A DNA stretch of 53,458 bases from Lachnospiraceae bacterium (GTDB taxonomy: Bacteria > Bacillota > Clostridia > Lachnospirales > Lachnospiraceae). Each line of letters opens with the position of its first letter. Position 1 is the first letter of the stretch. The translations under genes were made by a program, and so were the position numbers. Under the pieces are notes generated by a model that worked only from the letters and a program-made list of their open reading frames with translations, ran no database searches and had not been told where the DNA came from. Of this stretch, positions 7,709 through 17,821 are shown one piece after another. The stretch covers positions 1 through 53,458 of the forward strand of contig JAGALK010000014.1 of assembly GCA_017625255.1 (NCBI GenBank), read 5' to 3'.

Positions 7709-8841
7709 TTATTTTTTGCTATATCGTCGGCTGACTAACTCTTTCCATATAGCCGGATGAAACAGCATCAAAATTGGAAATAATTCTAATCTTCCGGCAA
7801 GCATATTAAACATCATTACATATTTCGAAAAAAATGAAAAATGACCATAATTCTGGATTGGTCCTACATAGGAAAGTCCCGGTCCGGTATTGTTTAATGT
7901 GGCAGACGTAGAAGTAAAGGTTGTGGAAAAGTCTTTTCCTTCCAAAGAAATCAATACAAAAGAAAGTGAAAAGACAAGAATATACGAGATAAAATATACA
8001 TTACAGGCACGCACAACCTCGTGCTCTACAGGTCTGTCCTCGAATTTGATTTTTTTGATACTTTTCGGGTGAATATAAGAGGTCATTTCCTTTAAAATGG
8101 TTTTTACCAGAATGATACATCGTGAAACCTTTAGACCACAGCTTGTACTTCCGGCACAGGAGCCAATAAACATTAAAAGTACTAGTATGGTTTTGCAGGT
8201 TTGTGACCACTGGTCAAAATCCTGAGTAAAAAATCCCGTAGAGGTAATTACGGCGGCAACCTGAAATGTGGCATGGGTAATGCCTTCAAAAACTCCGTTT
8301 TGGGCATCAAATAAAGGCATTTTGCCTAATAAAAGCAATACTAGGTAAACAGCAGTCAGACCAATATAAATAATGTATAAGATACGGGCAGTCTGTTTGA
8401 CCTTTGGAACTAGCTTTCCGACTGAAGGACCTGTGGTCTCCGCACGCATCAGGTTCATATCGGAGCCGCCGCTTAAAGGAATTACAGCTAATAGAAAGAC
8501 GAGTACTCCCATACCGCCAATCCAGTGAGTAAAGCTTCTCCACAATAAAGAACAGTGAGAAAGCACCTCTACATCACTTAAAATACTGGCTCCTGTAGTG
8601 GAAAAACCGGAAATCAACATAAGGCAGTAGTTATACAGCCTTCCTTAAAGTAAAACATCATATTCTTTGGTTTGCTACAAGTCATAATAAAACCAAGAAT
8701 CAGGCATAAAAGAGCAGTAACCAGATAGTAGATACCTTCGTGTTCTAAATAAATAATTGCAGTAATACAGGGAAGCGGCATAAATGCAGACTCTACCTTT
8801 AAAATCTGACCCAATATATAGCGAATAAGTGCCCTATTCAT
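7709..8841 (-). pseudogene. Decayed second copy of trkH
   Basis: This is a tandem, diverged copy of the TrkH potassium channel subunit just upstream of it. Its N-terminal part (8841 down to 8614) runs through FKEGCITTALC and then hits a stop. The remainder (8620 down to 7709) continues in another frame from SGFSTTGAS. Compared with the intact copy, about 29 residues are missing at that junction (a membrane helix leading into pore loop 1), with a frameshift. A second, in-frame deletion removes about 83 residues, including the whole of pore loop 2 with its TGGFG filter. The conserved GSTGGGIK has become GSTSCGLK. Its ATG overlaps the trkH stop by 8 bp, so it was once translationally coupled. 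A functional channel is very unlikely. Confidence 0.88.
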
Positions 8842-10324
8842 GCTGCCCTCCGCTTGTTTTTATCTTTTTGTTAGGGCGTACAGTAAATAAATCCTTCCAT
8901 GCAGCCGGATGAAACATAATCAAAAGTGGGAATAATTCCAGCCTTCCGGCAAGCATATCAAAGATTAATATCCATTTAGTAAAAATAGTAAAATGTCCAA
9001 AGTTCTGCGTAGGACCAACCATCGCAAGTCCCGGTCCGATATTATTGATGGTGGCAGAAACCGCAGTAAAGCTTGTGATTAAATCCTTTCCTTCAAAGGT
9101 TACTATAAATACAGATGTCGTAAATAAAATCATAAATGTAATAAAATATACATTTACGGAACGCACAACTTCGTGTTCAATAATTTTTCCATCTAATTTG
9201 ATTTTTTTGATACTTTTTGGATGAATATAGGACAGTAATTCCTTAAATATTGTTTTTACAAGTACAATAAAACGGGAAACCTTAATACCGCCGCCGGTAC
9301 TTCCGGCGCAGGCGCCAATAAACATCAAAAGTACCAATATAGCCTTGCTGGTAGAAGGCCACAAATCAAAATCGGTGCTGGCAAATCCTGTTGTAGTAAT
9401 AATAGATGCCACCTGAAAGGAAGAATGGGTTAAGGCATCAAATATACTAGCAGAGCTGCCTAAAATATTAAAAAATATAATAGCTATTGCCACAAGGATA
9501 ATTATGAAATAAGTACGAACCTCTTCCATAGCAAAAGCTTTTTTGATTTTGCCCTCAAGAACCAGATAGTAGGCATTGAAATTCACACCAAAAAGAATCA
9601 TAAAAATAGTTACTACCCACTGTAAATAAGGCGAATAGCTGGCAAAACTGTCATTTTTAATACCGAATCCGCCGGTTCCTGCGGTACCCAAGCTGGTGCA
9701 GACTGCTTCAAAAACAGGCATTTTTCCAAGCAGGAGAAGAATAAACTGTATCATAGTCATTACAAAATAAATGATATAAAGAATTCGTGCTGTATGGCGA
9801 AGCTTTGGAACCAGTTTTCCTACAGAAGGTCCCGGGCTTTCCGCCCGCATTAAGTTCATGTTTGAACCGCCGCTTAAAGGGATTACTGCTAAAAGAAAGA
9901 CCAATACTCCCATACCGCCTATCCAGTGTGTAAAGGTTCTCCAAAAAAGTGCACAGTGTGAAAGTGCCTCCACATCACTAAGTATACTAGCACCTGTGGT
10001 GGTAAAACCGGAAACTGTTTCAAACATTGCATCGGTAAGTGATGGGATTTCTCCGGTTAAATAAAAGGGGAGCGCACCGAAAAAACTCAAAAAAATCCAG
10101 CTTAAGGAAGTGGCAATACACCCTTCTTTCAGATAAAACACCTGACTTATCGGTTTTTTGTGTGTCATCAGCCAACTCAGTAAAAGGCAGATAAGAGCAA
10201 CAATGCAATAGGAAAGACCCTCGTGCTCCCTGTATACTCCGGAAACAATGGCAGGCAAAAATAACAGAAGACCTTCGATTCTTAGTACCTGTCCTAAAAT
10301 ATAGCGAATAATCGAACTGTTCAT
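8834..10324 (-). CDS. trkH: Trk potassium uptake channel subunit TrkH
   Basis: A 496-aa integral membrane protein, the ion-conducting subunit of Trk/Ktr-type K+ (or Na+/K+) transport. The four M1-P-M2 repeats are visible through their filter segments: GFTTTGAS, GTAGTGGFG, ITTTGFAS and NNIGPG. The intramembrane loop carries GSTGGGIK. Length is typical for TrkH. It begins 12 bp after the trkA stop (RBS AGGAGGACACC) and overlaps the start of the decayed copy at its 3' end. The cytoplasmic TrkA protein encoded just upstream gates this channel in response to nucleotides. Confidence 0.95.
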   Translation of the reverse strand: MNSSIIRYILGQVLRIEGLLLFLPAIVSGVYREHEGLSYCIVALICLLLSWLMTHKKPISQVFYLKEGCIATSLSWIFLSFFGALPFYLTGEIPSLTDAMFETVSGFTTTGASILSDVEALSHCALFWRTFTHWIGGMGVLVFLLAVIPLSGGSNMNLMRAESPGPSVGKLVPKLRHTARILYIIYFVMTMIQFILLLLGKMPVFEAVCTSLGTAGTGGFGIKNDSFASYSPYLQWVVTIFMILFGVNFNAYYLVLEGKIKKAFAMEEVRTYFIIILVAIAIIFFNILGSSASIFDALTHSSFQVASIITTTGFASTDFDLWPSTSKAILVLLMFIGACAGSTGGGIKVSRFIVLVKTIFKELLSYIHPKSIKKIKLDGKIIEHEVVRSVNVYFITFMILFTTSVFIVTFEGKDLITSFTAVSATINNIGPGLAMVGPTQNFGHFTIFTKWILIFDMLAGRLELFPLLIMFHPAAWKDLFTVRPNKKIKTSGGQHE

Positions 10325-10336
10325 GGTGTCCTCCTG

Positions 10337-11725
10337 TTAGTTTAAAATATCTAAAATATCATTAAAGCCTGTATGGGTAGTCACAATCATAACCGTATCA
10401 CCTACCTGAATGCAATCTTGTCCGCTTGGCAGGATAACTTCTCCGTTACGATGAATAAAACAAATCAGTAAATTCTTTTTTAAATTTAAATCCATCAAAG
10501 GAATATTAGTTACGGCAGATGCACTTCTGACCTGAAATTCGATGGCTTCTACCCGCTGATCAAACATATGATAAAGGGTTTCAATATTACTGTTCATGGA
10601 GTTCTTTTTCGCGCGGACATATGCAATAATAGCCTCAGCTGTTATATGTCGTGGATAAACTACGCTGCCTAAGTCTAAGTTGTTGATAACATCATGGAAA
10701 GTAATACGGTTGATTTTGGTAATTACTTTTGCATTAGAAACCTGTCTTGCATGCAGGGTCAGAAGAATATTTTCTTCATCAATACCTGTAAGAGGAACAA
10801 AGGATTCTACATATTCAATGCCTTCCTCTTTTAAAAGCTCATCATCTGTACCATCGCCGTTAATGATAACTGCCTTTGGCAAAAGAATGCTCAATTCTTC
10901 ACAGCGTTCTCTGTTACTTTCGATAATTTTGACATCAATTCCGGAATGAAGGAGCTGTAAAGCCAGATAGTAGGCTACTTTACCGCCGCCAATAATCATA
11001 GTATCCTTCACCTGATTTGTTTTAAAACCGATATTTTCCAGAAAAATCTTGGAAATTTTTCTAGTACCTACAAAGGAAACAATATCTCCCTCCTCCATTT
11101 GGAAATTTCCGGATGGAATGTATACCTCGCCGTCTCGCTCGATGGCACAGATTAAGACCTCTGAAGAGGTATTTCTGCCTAACTGGGCAATTCTCATGCC
11201 GGCAAGAATATTGTCCTTTGGAATTTTTATTTTTATCAGCTCTACCTGTCCATGAGCAAAAGAGTTGACTTCTAAAGCTGTAGGCAGATAAAGAATACGG
11301 GCAGCTTCTTTTGCAGCTTCTAATTCTGGATTGATAATTAGGGCAAGACCTAATTTTTCACGAAGATATCCGGCTTCGCTTATATAATCCGGTGTACGCA
11401 CTCTTGCAATTGCAGAGCAGTTACCGACCTGCTTGGCAACTGTACAGCACAAAAGATTTAATTCATCGGAGTGTGTAACAGCAATAATTAAATCTGCATT
11501 TTCGATGCCGGCTTCTATTTGTACGGTATAGCTTGCGCCATTGCCAACAAGACCCATGACATCATATAAATTTGCAATGGTCTGAACCTTTTGGGCATTA
11601 TTATCAATGATAGTAATATCGTGTCCTTCGTTGCTGAGTTGTTCAACAAGGGTAGCGCCTACCTTTCCACAGCCTACGATAATGATATTTAATCCCTGTT
11701 TTACGGGATTTCTTGATTTAAACAT
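10337..11725 (-). CDS. trkA: Trk system regulatory protein TrkA
   Basis: A 462-aa cytoplasmic protein built from two RCK modules, each an NAD(H)/nucleotide-binding Rossmann domain followed by an RCK-C domain. Rossmann glycine motifs are VGCGKVG near residues 17-23 and GGGKVAYYL near the middle. Acidic residues at the ends of the following strands (IDN, IES) match NAD(H) binding. The RCK-C parts end in GDIVSFVG and GDTVMIV. It forms the gating ring of TrkH. Start ATG 11725 follows AAGGAGAC. First gene of the trkA-trkH-trkH' unit; a TATAAT-like box is at 11768-11773 on this strand, without a good -35. Confidence 0.95.
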   Translation of the reverse strand: MFKSRNPVKQGLNIIIVGCGKVGATLVEQLSNEGHDITIIDNNAQKVQTIANLYDVMGLVGNGASYTVQIEAGIENADLIIAVTHSDELNLLCCTVAKQVGNCSAIARVRTPDYISEAGYLREKLGLALIINPELEAAKEAARILYLPTALEVNSFAHGQVELIKIKIPKDNILAGMRIAQLGRNTSSEVLICAIERDGEVYIPSGNFQMEEGDIVSFVGTRKISKIFLENIGFKTNQVKDTMIIGGGKVAYYLALQLLHSGIDVKIIESNRERCEELSILLPKAVIINGDGTDDELLKEEGIEYVESFVPLTGIDEENILLTLHARQVSNAKVITKINRITFHDVINNLDLGSVVYPRHITAEAIIAYVRAKKNSMNSNIETLYHMFDQRVEAIEFQVRSASAVTNIPLMDLNLKKNLLICFIHRNGEVILPSGQDCIQVGDTVMIVTTHTGFNDILDILN

Positions 11726-11832
11726 GTTTCGTCTCCTTATAATTACTGCAAATATAGAATTCAGTATATTATAGCACTTAAAATTGAAAAAAACAGTATT
11801 TTGTAATTAAATAGTGCATGGCGTTTTTAGAC

Positions 11833-11874
11833 AAAAAAATAAGGCGACATCAAATTCTTTTATTCGATGCCGCC
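11833..11874 (-). terminator. Intrinsic terminator of the orphan minus-strand transcript
   Basis: Read on the minus strand, 11874-11866 pairs with 11851-11843 (nine pairs including one G-U), followed by TTATTTTTTT down to 11833. A strong rho-independent signal that no annotated gene ends at directly. Confidence 0.85.
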
Positions 11875-12076
11875 TCTTAAACTATACTGTCCATTGGCCT
11901 TTACCTTCCTTAATTAGTATTTTGTTTGATTATTATTTTGAGATGTTACATAAATGTTTTGGTGGTCCGTACCTCCTGTTCTTAAATTCGTCTGGGTTAA
12001 ACTACTGTTTCTGGTGGAATCCCCTTCTTTCTGTAGTGTTCTGTTTTTTTGGGATTTGTTTATGTTTTCTTTTGAT
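11833..12076 (-). ncRNA. Candidate small RNA (about 244 nt)
   Basis: This is an isolated transcription unit between trkA and the TSCPD gene. A near-consensus promoter (12083-12111) would start transcription near 12076 and a strong terminator ends it near 11833. The transcript is A-rich at its 5' end. It contains AGGAGG in the stem of a small hairpin (GGAGGT/ACCACC around ACGG), and an ACTAC/GTAGT stem. No open frame of useful length starts downstream of the promoter: the one long minus-strand frame here begins inside the -35 box. An AAGGAAGG with a 5-codon frame lies near the 3' end. Not 6S, SRP, tmRNA or RNase P as far as I can see. Confidence 0.6.
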
Positions 12077-12082
12077 GAGTTT

Positions 12083-12111
12083 ATTTTATCTAAAAAGAAG
12101 GGGATTGTCAA
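12083..12111 (-). promoter_or_regulatory. Strong sigma-A promoter of the candidate sRNA
   Basis: On the minus strand TTGACA (12111-12106) and TAAAAT (12088-12083) are separated by exactly 17 bases. This is one of the two best promoters in the window by consensus. Confidence 0.78.
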
Positions 12112-12187
12112 TGTAAATTTTGAAAATTATAAATTAAGTATTCTTATAATTAGAATACGATTGATAATTTGTAAAATATTCTGATAA

Positions 12188-12451
12188 TTATGGATTGACA
12201 CCAGATTCTTCTAAAGCAGCACGACAGGCCTTAGCAAGCTGATCTCCGCAGGAGGTGTTTTTAAAACCGCATCGAATACCACTGATACGGTTTTCGATTT
12301 CTTCTACAGTCATACCCTCCACAAGCTTTGGAATTGCTTTTAAATTACCGTCGCAGCCACCGGTAAATTTAACATTGTGTACCACATTGCCCTCTAATTC
12401 TAACTCAATCTGGCTGGCACAAGTACCTTTTGTGCGATAAGTATATTTCAT
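12188..12451 (-). CDS. TSCPD-domain protein (TIGR03905-like)
   Basis: An 87-aa protein matching the TSCPD domain, a small cysteine-containing fold also found at the C terminus of some vitamin B12-dependent ribonucleotide reductases. Its four cysteines lie in GTCAS, GGCDGN and RCGFKNTSCGDQ. The last carries the TSCGDQLA stretch typical of the TIGR03905 family. A metal- or nucleotide-binding role is suspected but unproven. Start ATG 12451 follows GAGAGGAG. Divergent from secA and preceded by its own promoter. Transcripts running past the stop would enter the candidate sRNA region before meeting the terminator at 11833-11874. Confidence 0.85.
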   Translation of the reverse strand: MKYTYRTKGTCASQIELELEGNVVHNVKFTGGCDGNLKAIPKLVEGMTVEEIENRISGIRCGFKNTSCGDQLAKACRAALEESGVNP

Positions 12452-12492
12452 ATTTGCTGACTCCTCTCATTATAAATTTATAAAGCAGAATC

Positions 12493-12522
12493 AGTATAGC
12501 ATGATTCTTACTGTAAGTTCAA
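12493..12522 (-). promoter_or_regulatory. Promoter of the TSCPD gene
   Basis: On the minus strand TTGAAC (12522-12517) and TATACT (12498-12493) with an 18-base spacer, about 42 bp before the start codon. Confidence 0.6.
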
Positions 12523-12591
12523 TATGTCATAAAAACAGACAATTTAACAAAAGTTATTAAAAATTTAACAATTCATTCACGGGTTTTAGTA

Positions 12592-12620
12592 TTGTTTATA
12601 ATTCTATAAAGTGGTACAAT
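12592..12620 (+). promoter_or_regulatory. Promoter of secA
   Basis: TTGTTT (12592-12597) and TACAAT (12615-12620), 17-base spacer. Transcription would start near 12627, giving a 5' leader of about 92 nt that contains a small AAAAAG/CTTTTT hairpin. Confidence 0.6.
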
Positions 12621-12718
12621 AGGCGTTGTGTCCGGAAAAAGAGGCACTTTTTTAAGAGTAACACCACAGGTAGTTTCCCAGAAATTGCCAGTTGGAATGA
12701 AAGCGATAGGAGTAATAT

Positions 12719-15289
12719 ATGAACGCATTTACAAAATTATTTGGTACACATAGCGAAAGAGAGTTAAAAAGGATTTATCCGATTGTTGATAAGATTGAAT
12801 CTTACCGCGATGCTATGGGAGCATTAACTGACGAGCAATTGAGGGACAAGACAAAAGAATTTAAGAAGAGATTAGCAGAAGGTGCTACATTGGATGATAT
12901 TTTGCCGGAAGCTTTTGCTACCGTTCGTGAAGCCAGCCGACGAGTATTAAATATGGAACATTATCGTGTGCAGTTGATTGGTGGTATTATCTTACATCAG
13001 GGTCGTATTGCAGAGATGCGTACCGGTGAAGGTAAGACATTGGTATCCACTTCTCCGGCATACTTAAATGCATTGGAAGGAAAAGGTGTCTGCATCGTTA
13101 CCGTAAATGATTATCTTGCTAAGCGAGATGCAGAATGGATGGGAAAGGTTCATGAATTTTTAGGACTTACCGTAGGTGTAGTTTTAAATGATATGGACAA
13201 TGACGAAAGAAGAGAAGCATATAACTGCGACATTACTTATATTACCAATAATGAATTGGGATTTGATTACCTGAGAGATAATATGGTTATTTATAAGGAA
13301 CAGTTAGTACAGAGAGGATTGCACTATGCAATTATTGATGAGGTGGACTCTGTTTTAATTGATGAGGCAAGAACACCACTTATTATTTCCGGTCAAAGCG
13401 GCAAATCTACCCGTTTATATGAAGCTTGTGATATTTTGGCACAGCAGCTTATCCGCGGAGAAGAAAGTCAGGAATTTTCCAAGATGGATGCCATTATGGG
13501 TGTAGAAGTGGAAGAAAGCGGAGATTTTATTGTCAATGAAAAGGATAAGGTGGTAAACCTCACACAGGAGGGTGTCAGAAAGGTAGAGCAGTTCTTCCGT
13601 ATCGATAACCTTGCAGATGCTGAGAACTTAGAGATTCAGCACAATGTGATTTTAGCACTTCGCGCACATAATCTGATGTTTAGAGATCAGGACTATGTGG
13701 TAAAAGATGACGAGGTAATGATTGTAGACGAGTTTACCGGTCGTATTATGCCGGGGCGTCGTTATTCCGATGGATTACATCAGGCAATTGAAGCAAAAGA
13801 GCATGTAAAGGTGAAGAGAGAAAGTAAAACACTTGCAACCATTACATTCCAGAATTTCTTTAATAAATTTGACAAAAAAGCGGGTATGACCGGTACAGCC
13901 CTTACAGAGGAAAAAGAGTTCCGTGATATCTATGGTATGGATGTTGTGGAAATTCCGACCAACAGACCTGTACAGCGAATTGACTTACAGGATGTTGTAT
14001 ACAAGACCAAGAAAGAAAAGCTTCATGCAGTTTGTGATGCAGTAGAAGAAGCACATGCAAAGGGACAGCCGGTATTGGTTGGTACAATTACCATTGAGAC
14101 CTCTGAAGAAATCAGTAAGATGCTTAAACGCCGCGGTATCCAGCATAATGTCTTAAATGCAAAATTCCATGAGCAGGAAGCAGAAATCGTAGCGCAGGCA
14201 GGTGTGCATGGTGCTGTTACCATTGCTACGAATATGGCAGGTCGTGGTACGGATATTAAACTGGATGATGAAGCAAAAGCTGTTGGCGGTTTAAAAATTA
14301 TTGGTACAGAACGACATGAATCCAGACGAATTGATAATCAGCTTCGTGGTCGTTCCGGTCGTCAGGGAGATCCGGGTGAATCTCAGTTCTTTATCGCTTT
14401 AGAGGATGATTTGATGCGATTATTCGGTTCTGAAAAGCTGATGACAATGTTTAATGCCCTTGGTGTGCCGGATGGAGAGCAGATTCAGCACAAAATGCTT
14501 TCCGGAGCTATCGAAAAAGCACAGGCAAAGATTGAGTACAACAACTTTGGAATTCGTAAAAATCTGTTAGAATACGATCAGGTAAACAACGACCAGAGAG
14601 AAATTATTTACGCAGAAAGACTTCGTGTGTTAAATGGCGAAAGTATGCGTGATGTTATCTTTAAAATGATTACAGATCGAGTAGAAGCTATTGTAGATAT
14701 GTGTATTTCTAGTGAGCTTCCACCAGAGGAATGGGATGTAAAGGAATTAAATGAAAGCTTACTTCCAATTATTCCATTACAGCCAATTACAGCAGATACG
14801 GTAAAGGATATGAAAAACAGCAAAGAGTTAAAGCATATCTTAAAGGAACAGGCTGTAAAGCTTTACGAAGCAAAGGAAACAGAATTCCCAGAGCCGGAAC
14901 AGTTCCGCGAGCTAGAACGCGTAGTATTATTAAAGGTTATTGACAGAAAATGGATGGATCATATCGATGATATGGATCAGCTTCGTCAGGGTATCGGTTT
15001 GCAGGCGTATGCACAAAGAGACCCATTAGTAGAATACAAAATGAGCGGATTTGACATGTTTGATGGTATGATTGCCAGCATTCAGGAAGATACTATTCGT
15101 ATGCTGTATCATGTGAAGATTGAACAGAAGGTAGAACGAGAACAGGTAGCAAAGGTTACAGGAACAAATAAGGATACATCCTTAGCCAGTGCACCTAAAA
15201 AACGCGATAAAGCAAAGGTTCACAGAAATGATCCATGCCCATGTGGAAGCGGTAAAAAATATAAACAGTGTTGCGGCAGAATGCAATAA
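12719..15289 (+). CDS. secA: Preprotein translocase ATPase SecA
   Basis: An 856-aa motor ATPase that drives secretory proteins through SecYEG. The nucleotide-binding domain has Walker A MRTGEGKT and the [19 protein letters not shown] segment. The preprotein cross-linking domain follows, then the second helicase domain with [12 protein letters not shown] and [13 protein letters not shown]. The tail ends in the zinc-binding SEC-C motif [14 protein letters not shown]. Length and order are normal for a full SecA1. ATG 12719 follows ATAGGAGTAATAT. It is monocistronic, with its own promoter and an 18-bp perfect terminator. It would serve export of the two giant proteins downstream along with the rest of the secretome. 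Confidence 0.98.
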   Translation: MNAFTKLFGTHSERELKRIYPIVDKIESYRDAMGALTDEQLRDKTKEFKKRLAEGATLDDILPEAFATVREASRRVLNMEHYRVQLIGGIILHQGRIAEMRTGEGKTLVSTSPAYLNALEGKGVCIVTVNDYLAKRDAEWMGKVHEFLGLTVGVVLNDMDNDERREAYNCDITYITNNELGFDYLRDNMVIYKEQLVQRGLHYAIIDEVDSVLIDEARTPLIISGQSGKSTRLYEACDILAQQLIRGEESQEFSKMDAIMGVEVEESGDFIVNEKDKVVNLTQEGVRKVEQFFRIDNLADAENLEIQHNVILALRAHNLMFRDQDYVVKDDEVMIVDEFTGRIMPGRRYSDGLHQAIEAKEHVKVKRESKTLATITFQNFFNKFDKKAGMTGTALTEEKEFRDIYGMDVVEIPTNRPVQRIDLQDVVYKTKKEKLHAVCDAVEEAHAKGQPVLVGTITIETSEEISKMLKRRGIQHNVLNAKFHEQEAEIVAQAGVHGAVTIATNMAGRGTDIKLDDEAKAVGGLKIIGTERHESRRIDNQLRGRSGRQGDPGESQFFIALEDDLMRLFGSEKLMTMFNALGVPDGEQIQHKMLSGAIEKAQAKIEYNNFGIRKNLLEYDQVNNDQREIIYAERLRVLNGESMRDVIFKMITDRVEAIVDMCISSELPPEEWDVKELNESLLPIIPLQPITADTVKDMKNSKELKHILKEQAVKLYEAKETEFPEPEQFRELERVVLLKVIDRKWMDHIDDMDQLRQGIGLQAYAQRDPLVEYKMSGFDMFDGMIASIQEDTIRMLYHVKIEQKVEREQVAKVTGTNKDTSLASAPKKRDKAKVHRNDPCPCGSGKKYKQCCGRMQ

Positions 15290-15310
15290 ATATAAATAGA
15301 ATTTTAGTAT

Positions 15311-15350
15311 AAAAGCAGGGAACTACCCTTTTGGGTAGTTCCCTGCTTTT
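15311..15350 (+). terminator. secA terminator
   Basis: A perfect 18-bp stem, 15311-15328 with 15333-15350, tetraloop TTTT, with its 3' arm ending in T's and followed by GTTTT. Symmetric enough to work in both directions. Confidence 0.93.
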
Positions 15351-15408
15351 GTTTTAGTGTGCTAAAATGATAAAAAAGTAGAGTACGATGCCCGAAAGGA
15401 CGATTTAC

Positions 15409-17790
15409 ATGAGAGAATACAACGAAATTTATATATATCCGTTACACGCCAGAAAGAAAATGAAACTGGCGCAGGAACAAAGACAGATAGTATATATCTA
15501 TGGAGTGACCGGTATAGGAAAAACCATGTTTATAAGAAATTATCTGAAAAATAGAAAATATATGTATTTTGATGCGGCTGTGGTTACACCGGAAGAACTA
15601 GAGATTCCGCAGGATGAGGAACTGAAGACGGTAGTAATCGATAATCTGCATTTCACAGAGCCGGGGGATATGCAGAGAAATATTTTAAAGCTTACGCAGC
15701 GTAAAGACATTTGGCTGATTATTGCAGGAAGAGGAAAGAATCCTTCCTGGTTATTGGGTGCCTGCTTAAAGTATTGGACAATTATGAAGATTTCACAGGC
15801 AGATTTGTATTTGTCCCAAAAGGAGATAGAAAAATATTTTGAACTTCATGGAATTTTGTTGGAAGATAAGTCCATAGATGAAATTTTAGAGAAAACGCAA
15901 GGAAATGGTCTGTATTTAAAGCATTTAAGACTTCAGATTTTATGGCAGGATAAGAATATAGATGGAAAAATCTGTATGTTAGATGATGAGATATGGACAG
16001 AAATGACAAGGGAAACATCGGATTATCTGGAACGAGAGGTATTCGAGCAGTGGGATGAGCGAATTGCAGAATTTTTCATGCAAATGAGTATAGTAGATCG
16101 TTTTAATTTGAAACTTGCTCAAGAGATTTCCGGCAGACATGATGTGGAAAGTATTTTAGACAAAGGATTTGAAATTGGGAATTTTTTGGAAGTGGAAAAC
16201 GAAGAATTCTATATGATGAGGCCAATGCAGAAAACCCTGCAAAAAATATTGGCAAAAAAATATAGCAAGGAGCAAAGAAATGAGCTGTATTATAATGCGG
16301 GCAGGTATTATATGCAGGAAGGGAAAACTTTAGAAGCACTGCAAATGTTTGAAATTTGTGGAAATACCAGACAGATTAGTCAGATTTTGATAGAGAATGC
16401 CCGAATCAATCCGGGAAGCGGGTATTTGTATCAGCTGCGGCATTATTATAAGGAATTGCCGGAGGAGATTATAGAGGATAGTTTAGAGCTTCTTTCAGGA
16501 ATGAGCATGTTATCTTCGATGCTTCTAAATATAGAAGAAAGTGAACGCTGGTACGAAAAGCTGAAAAACAAAGAGAAGGAATTGAATGGAAGCAGAAAAA
16601 AATCTGCAAGAGGATGGCTGGCATATTTAGATATTGGTCTTCCACACAGAGATAATAAAAATATTATTGAACTATTTAAAAATGTGGGAGTTCTTATAAC
16701 GAACAGAGAAATAACATTTCCGGAATTATCGGTAACAAGTAATGCCCCCTCCCAGATGAATGGCGGCAAGGATTTTTGCGAATGGAGTAAAAAAGATAAG
16801 GAATTAGCAGCAAGCCTTGGAAAAGTGCTGCCGAAGATTCTAGGCAGAGCAGGAGCCGGATTTGTGGAGCTTGCACTGGCAGAAAGCTATTTTGAAAAAG
16901 GAGAAGAGGATTACGAAGTGGTTCGTTTGATTTCTACCGGACAAATGCAGGCAGAGAGCAAAGGAAAATTAGAACAGGTCTTTGTCGCAGTGGGATTGAT
17001 GGTAGCTTTGTACATTATAAGCGGACAAATTGAGGATGCACAGAGGTTACTGACAGATTTTAAACAACGGGTAATCAGAGAGAATGCGGATAAATTGCTG
17101 CCAAATATAGATAATCTGTTTTGCCGAATGTATTTATATAAAGGTGAGAAGATAGAGATTGCAAACTGGCAAAAAAAAGCACCTTCAGAAGTGGAAGAGT
17201 TTTATACCTTTGACAGATATATGTATCTGACCAAAATTCGTGTATATATTTTATATGGCAAATATACACAGGCACAAAGTCTGATAGAAAAGATGCTTTA
17301 TTATGCTAAGGTAATGCATCGGACATATATTTTAATGGAATGTGAATTATTATTGGCGATACTGCAATATCGGATGAGACATACAAAGTGGGAGGAAACA
17401 TTTCAAAATGCCTATACCCATATAGAGGAATATCATTTTGTAAGATTAATAAGCAGAGAGGGAATTGCCATTCTTAATCTGTTAAAAGAGGCAGATTTAG
17501 ATATACAGGATGAGAAGTTTTATAAGCAGGTAAAAGCAGAGACTAAGCGTGTGGCGGAATATTATCCGTCCTATCTTAAGGAATATTGTGGAGAAGACGA
17601 GGTATTTCCCGAAAATGCCATTCGTATTCTGCGGTTACAGGCGGAAGGAATGTCCTATGAAGCGATAGCAAAACAGTTAGGAATAACATCTGCAACTGTG
17701 AAGTATCATTGTAAGCAAACCTATAAAAAGTTGGGCGTTTCTGGAAAAGCTGCGGCAGTGACCGAAGCGAGAAAACGAAAGCTTATATAA
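15409..17790 (+). CDS. MalT/LAL-type LuxR-family transcriptional regulator
   Basis: A 793-aa regulator with the layout of the large ATP-binding LuxR (LAL, STAND) class. It has an N-terminal NTPase with Walker A GVTGIGKT at residues 33-40 and a Walker B-like strand VVIDNLHF, a winged/helical link, a long TPR-like helical region, and a C-terminal LuxR helix-turn-helix over the last 65 residues (EGMSYEAIAKQLGITSATVKYH). Such proteins hold ADP when idle and oligomerise on binding an inducer. ATG 15388 is possible but AAAGGA eight bases before ATG 15409 favours the latter. The giant secreted protein gene starts only 31 bp after its stop with no promoter between, so regulator and giants are probably co-transcribed. 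I see no convincing sigma-A promoter upstream, consistent with activator dependence. The inducer is unknown. Confidence 0.88.
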   Translation: MREYNEIYIYPLHARKKMKLAQEQRQIVYIYGVTGIGKTMFIRNYLKNRKYMYFDAAVVTPEELEIPQDEELKTVVIDNLHFTEPGDMQRNILKLTQRKDIWLIIAGRGKNPSWLLGACLKYWTIMKISQADLYLSQKEIEKYFELHGILLEDKSIDEILEKTQGNGLYLKHLRLQILWQDKNIDGKICMLDDEIWTEMTRETSDYLEREVFEQWDERIAEFFMQMSIVDRFNLKLAQEISGRHDVESILDKGFEIGNFLEVENEEFYMMRPMQKTLQKILAKKYSKEQRNELYYNAGRYYMQEGKTLEALQMFEICGNTRQISQILIENARINPGSGYLYQLRHYYKELPEEIIEDSLELLSGMSMLSSMLLNIEESERWYEKLKNKEKELNGSRKKSARGWLAYLDIGLPHRDNKNIIELFKNVGVLITNREITFPELSVTSNAPSQMNGGKDFCEWSKKDKELAASLGKVLPKILGRAGAGFVELALAESYFEKGEEDYEVVRLISTGQMQAESKGKLEQVFVAVGLMVALYIISGQIEDAQRLLTDFKQRVIRENADKLLPNIDNLFCRMYLYKGEKIEIANWQKKAPSEVEEFYTFDRYMYLTKIRVYILYGKYTQAQSLIEKMLYYAKVMHRTYILMECELLLAILQYRMRHTKWEETFQNAYTHIEEYHFVRLISREGIAILNLLKEADLDIQDEKFYKQVKAETKRVAEYYPSYLKEYCGEDEVFPENAIRILRLQAEGMSYEAIAKQLGITSATVKYHCKQTYKKLGVSGKAAAVTEARKRKLI

Positions 17791-17821
17791 ATAGAATACC
17801 TATAGAGAGAGGAGATTGTGT

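Noticed and set aside
11914..12111. 65-aa minus-strand open frame between trkA and the TSCPD gene
   Set aside because: Its ATG lies inside the -35 box of the strong promoter, so the transcript cannot contain it; no ribosome site and low-complexity Asn/Thr/Lys content.
12541..12575. Repeated ATTTAACAA words upstream of secA as an operator
   Set aside because: The region is plain A/T-rich sequence and the copies lie well upstream of the promoter with no symmetry; no support beyond chance.
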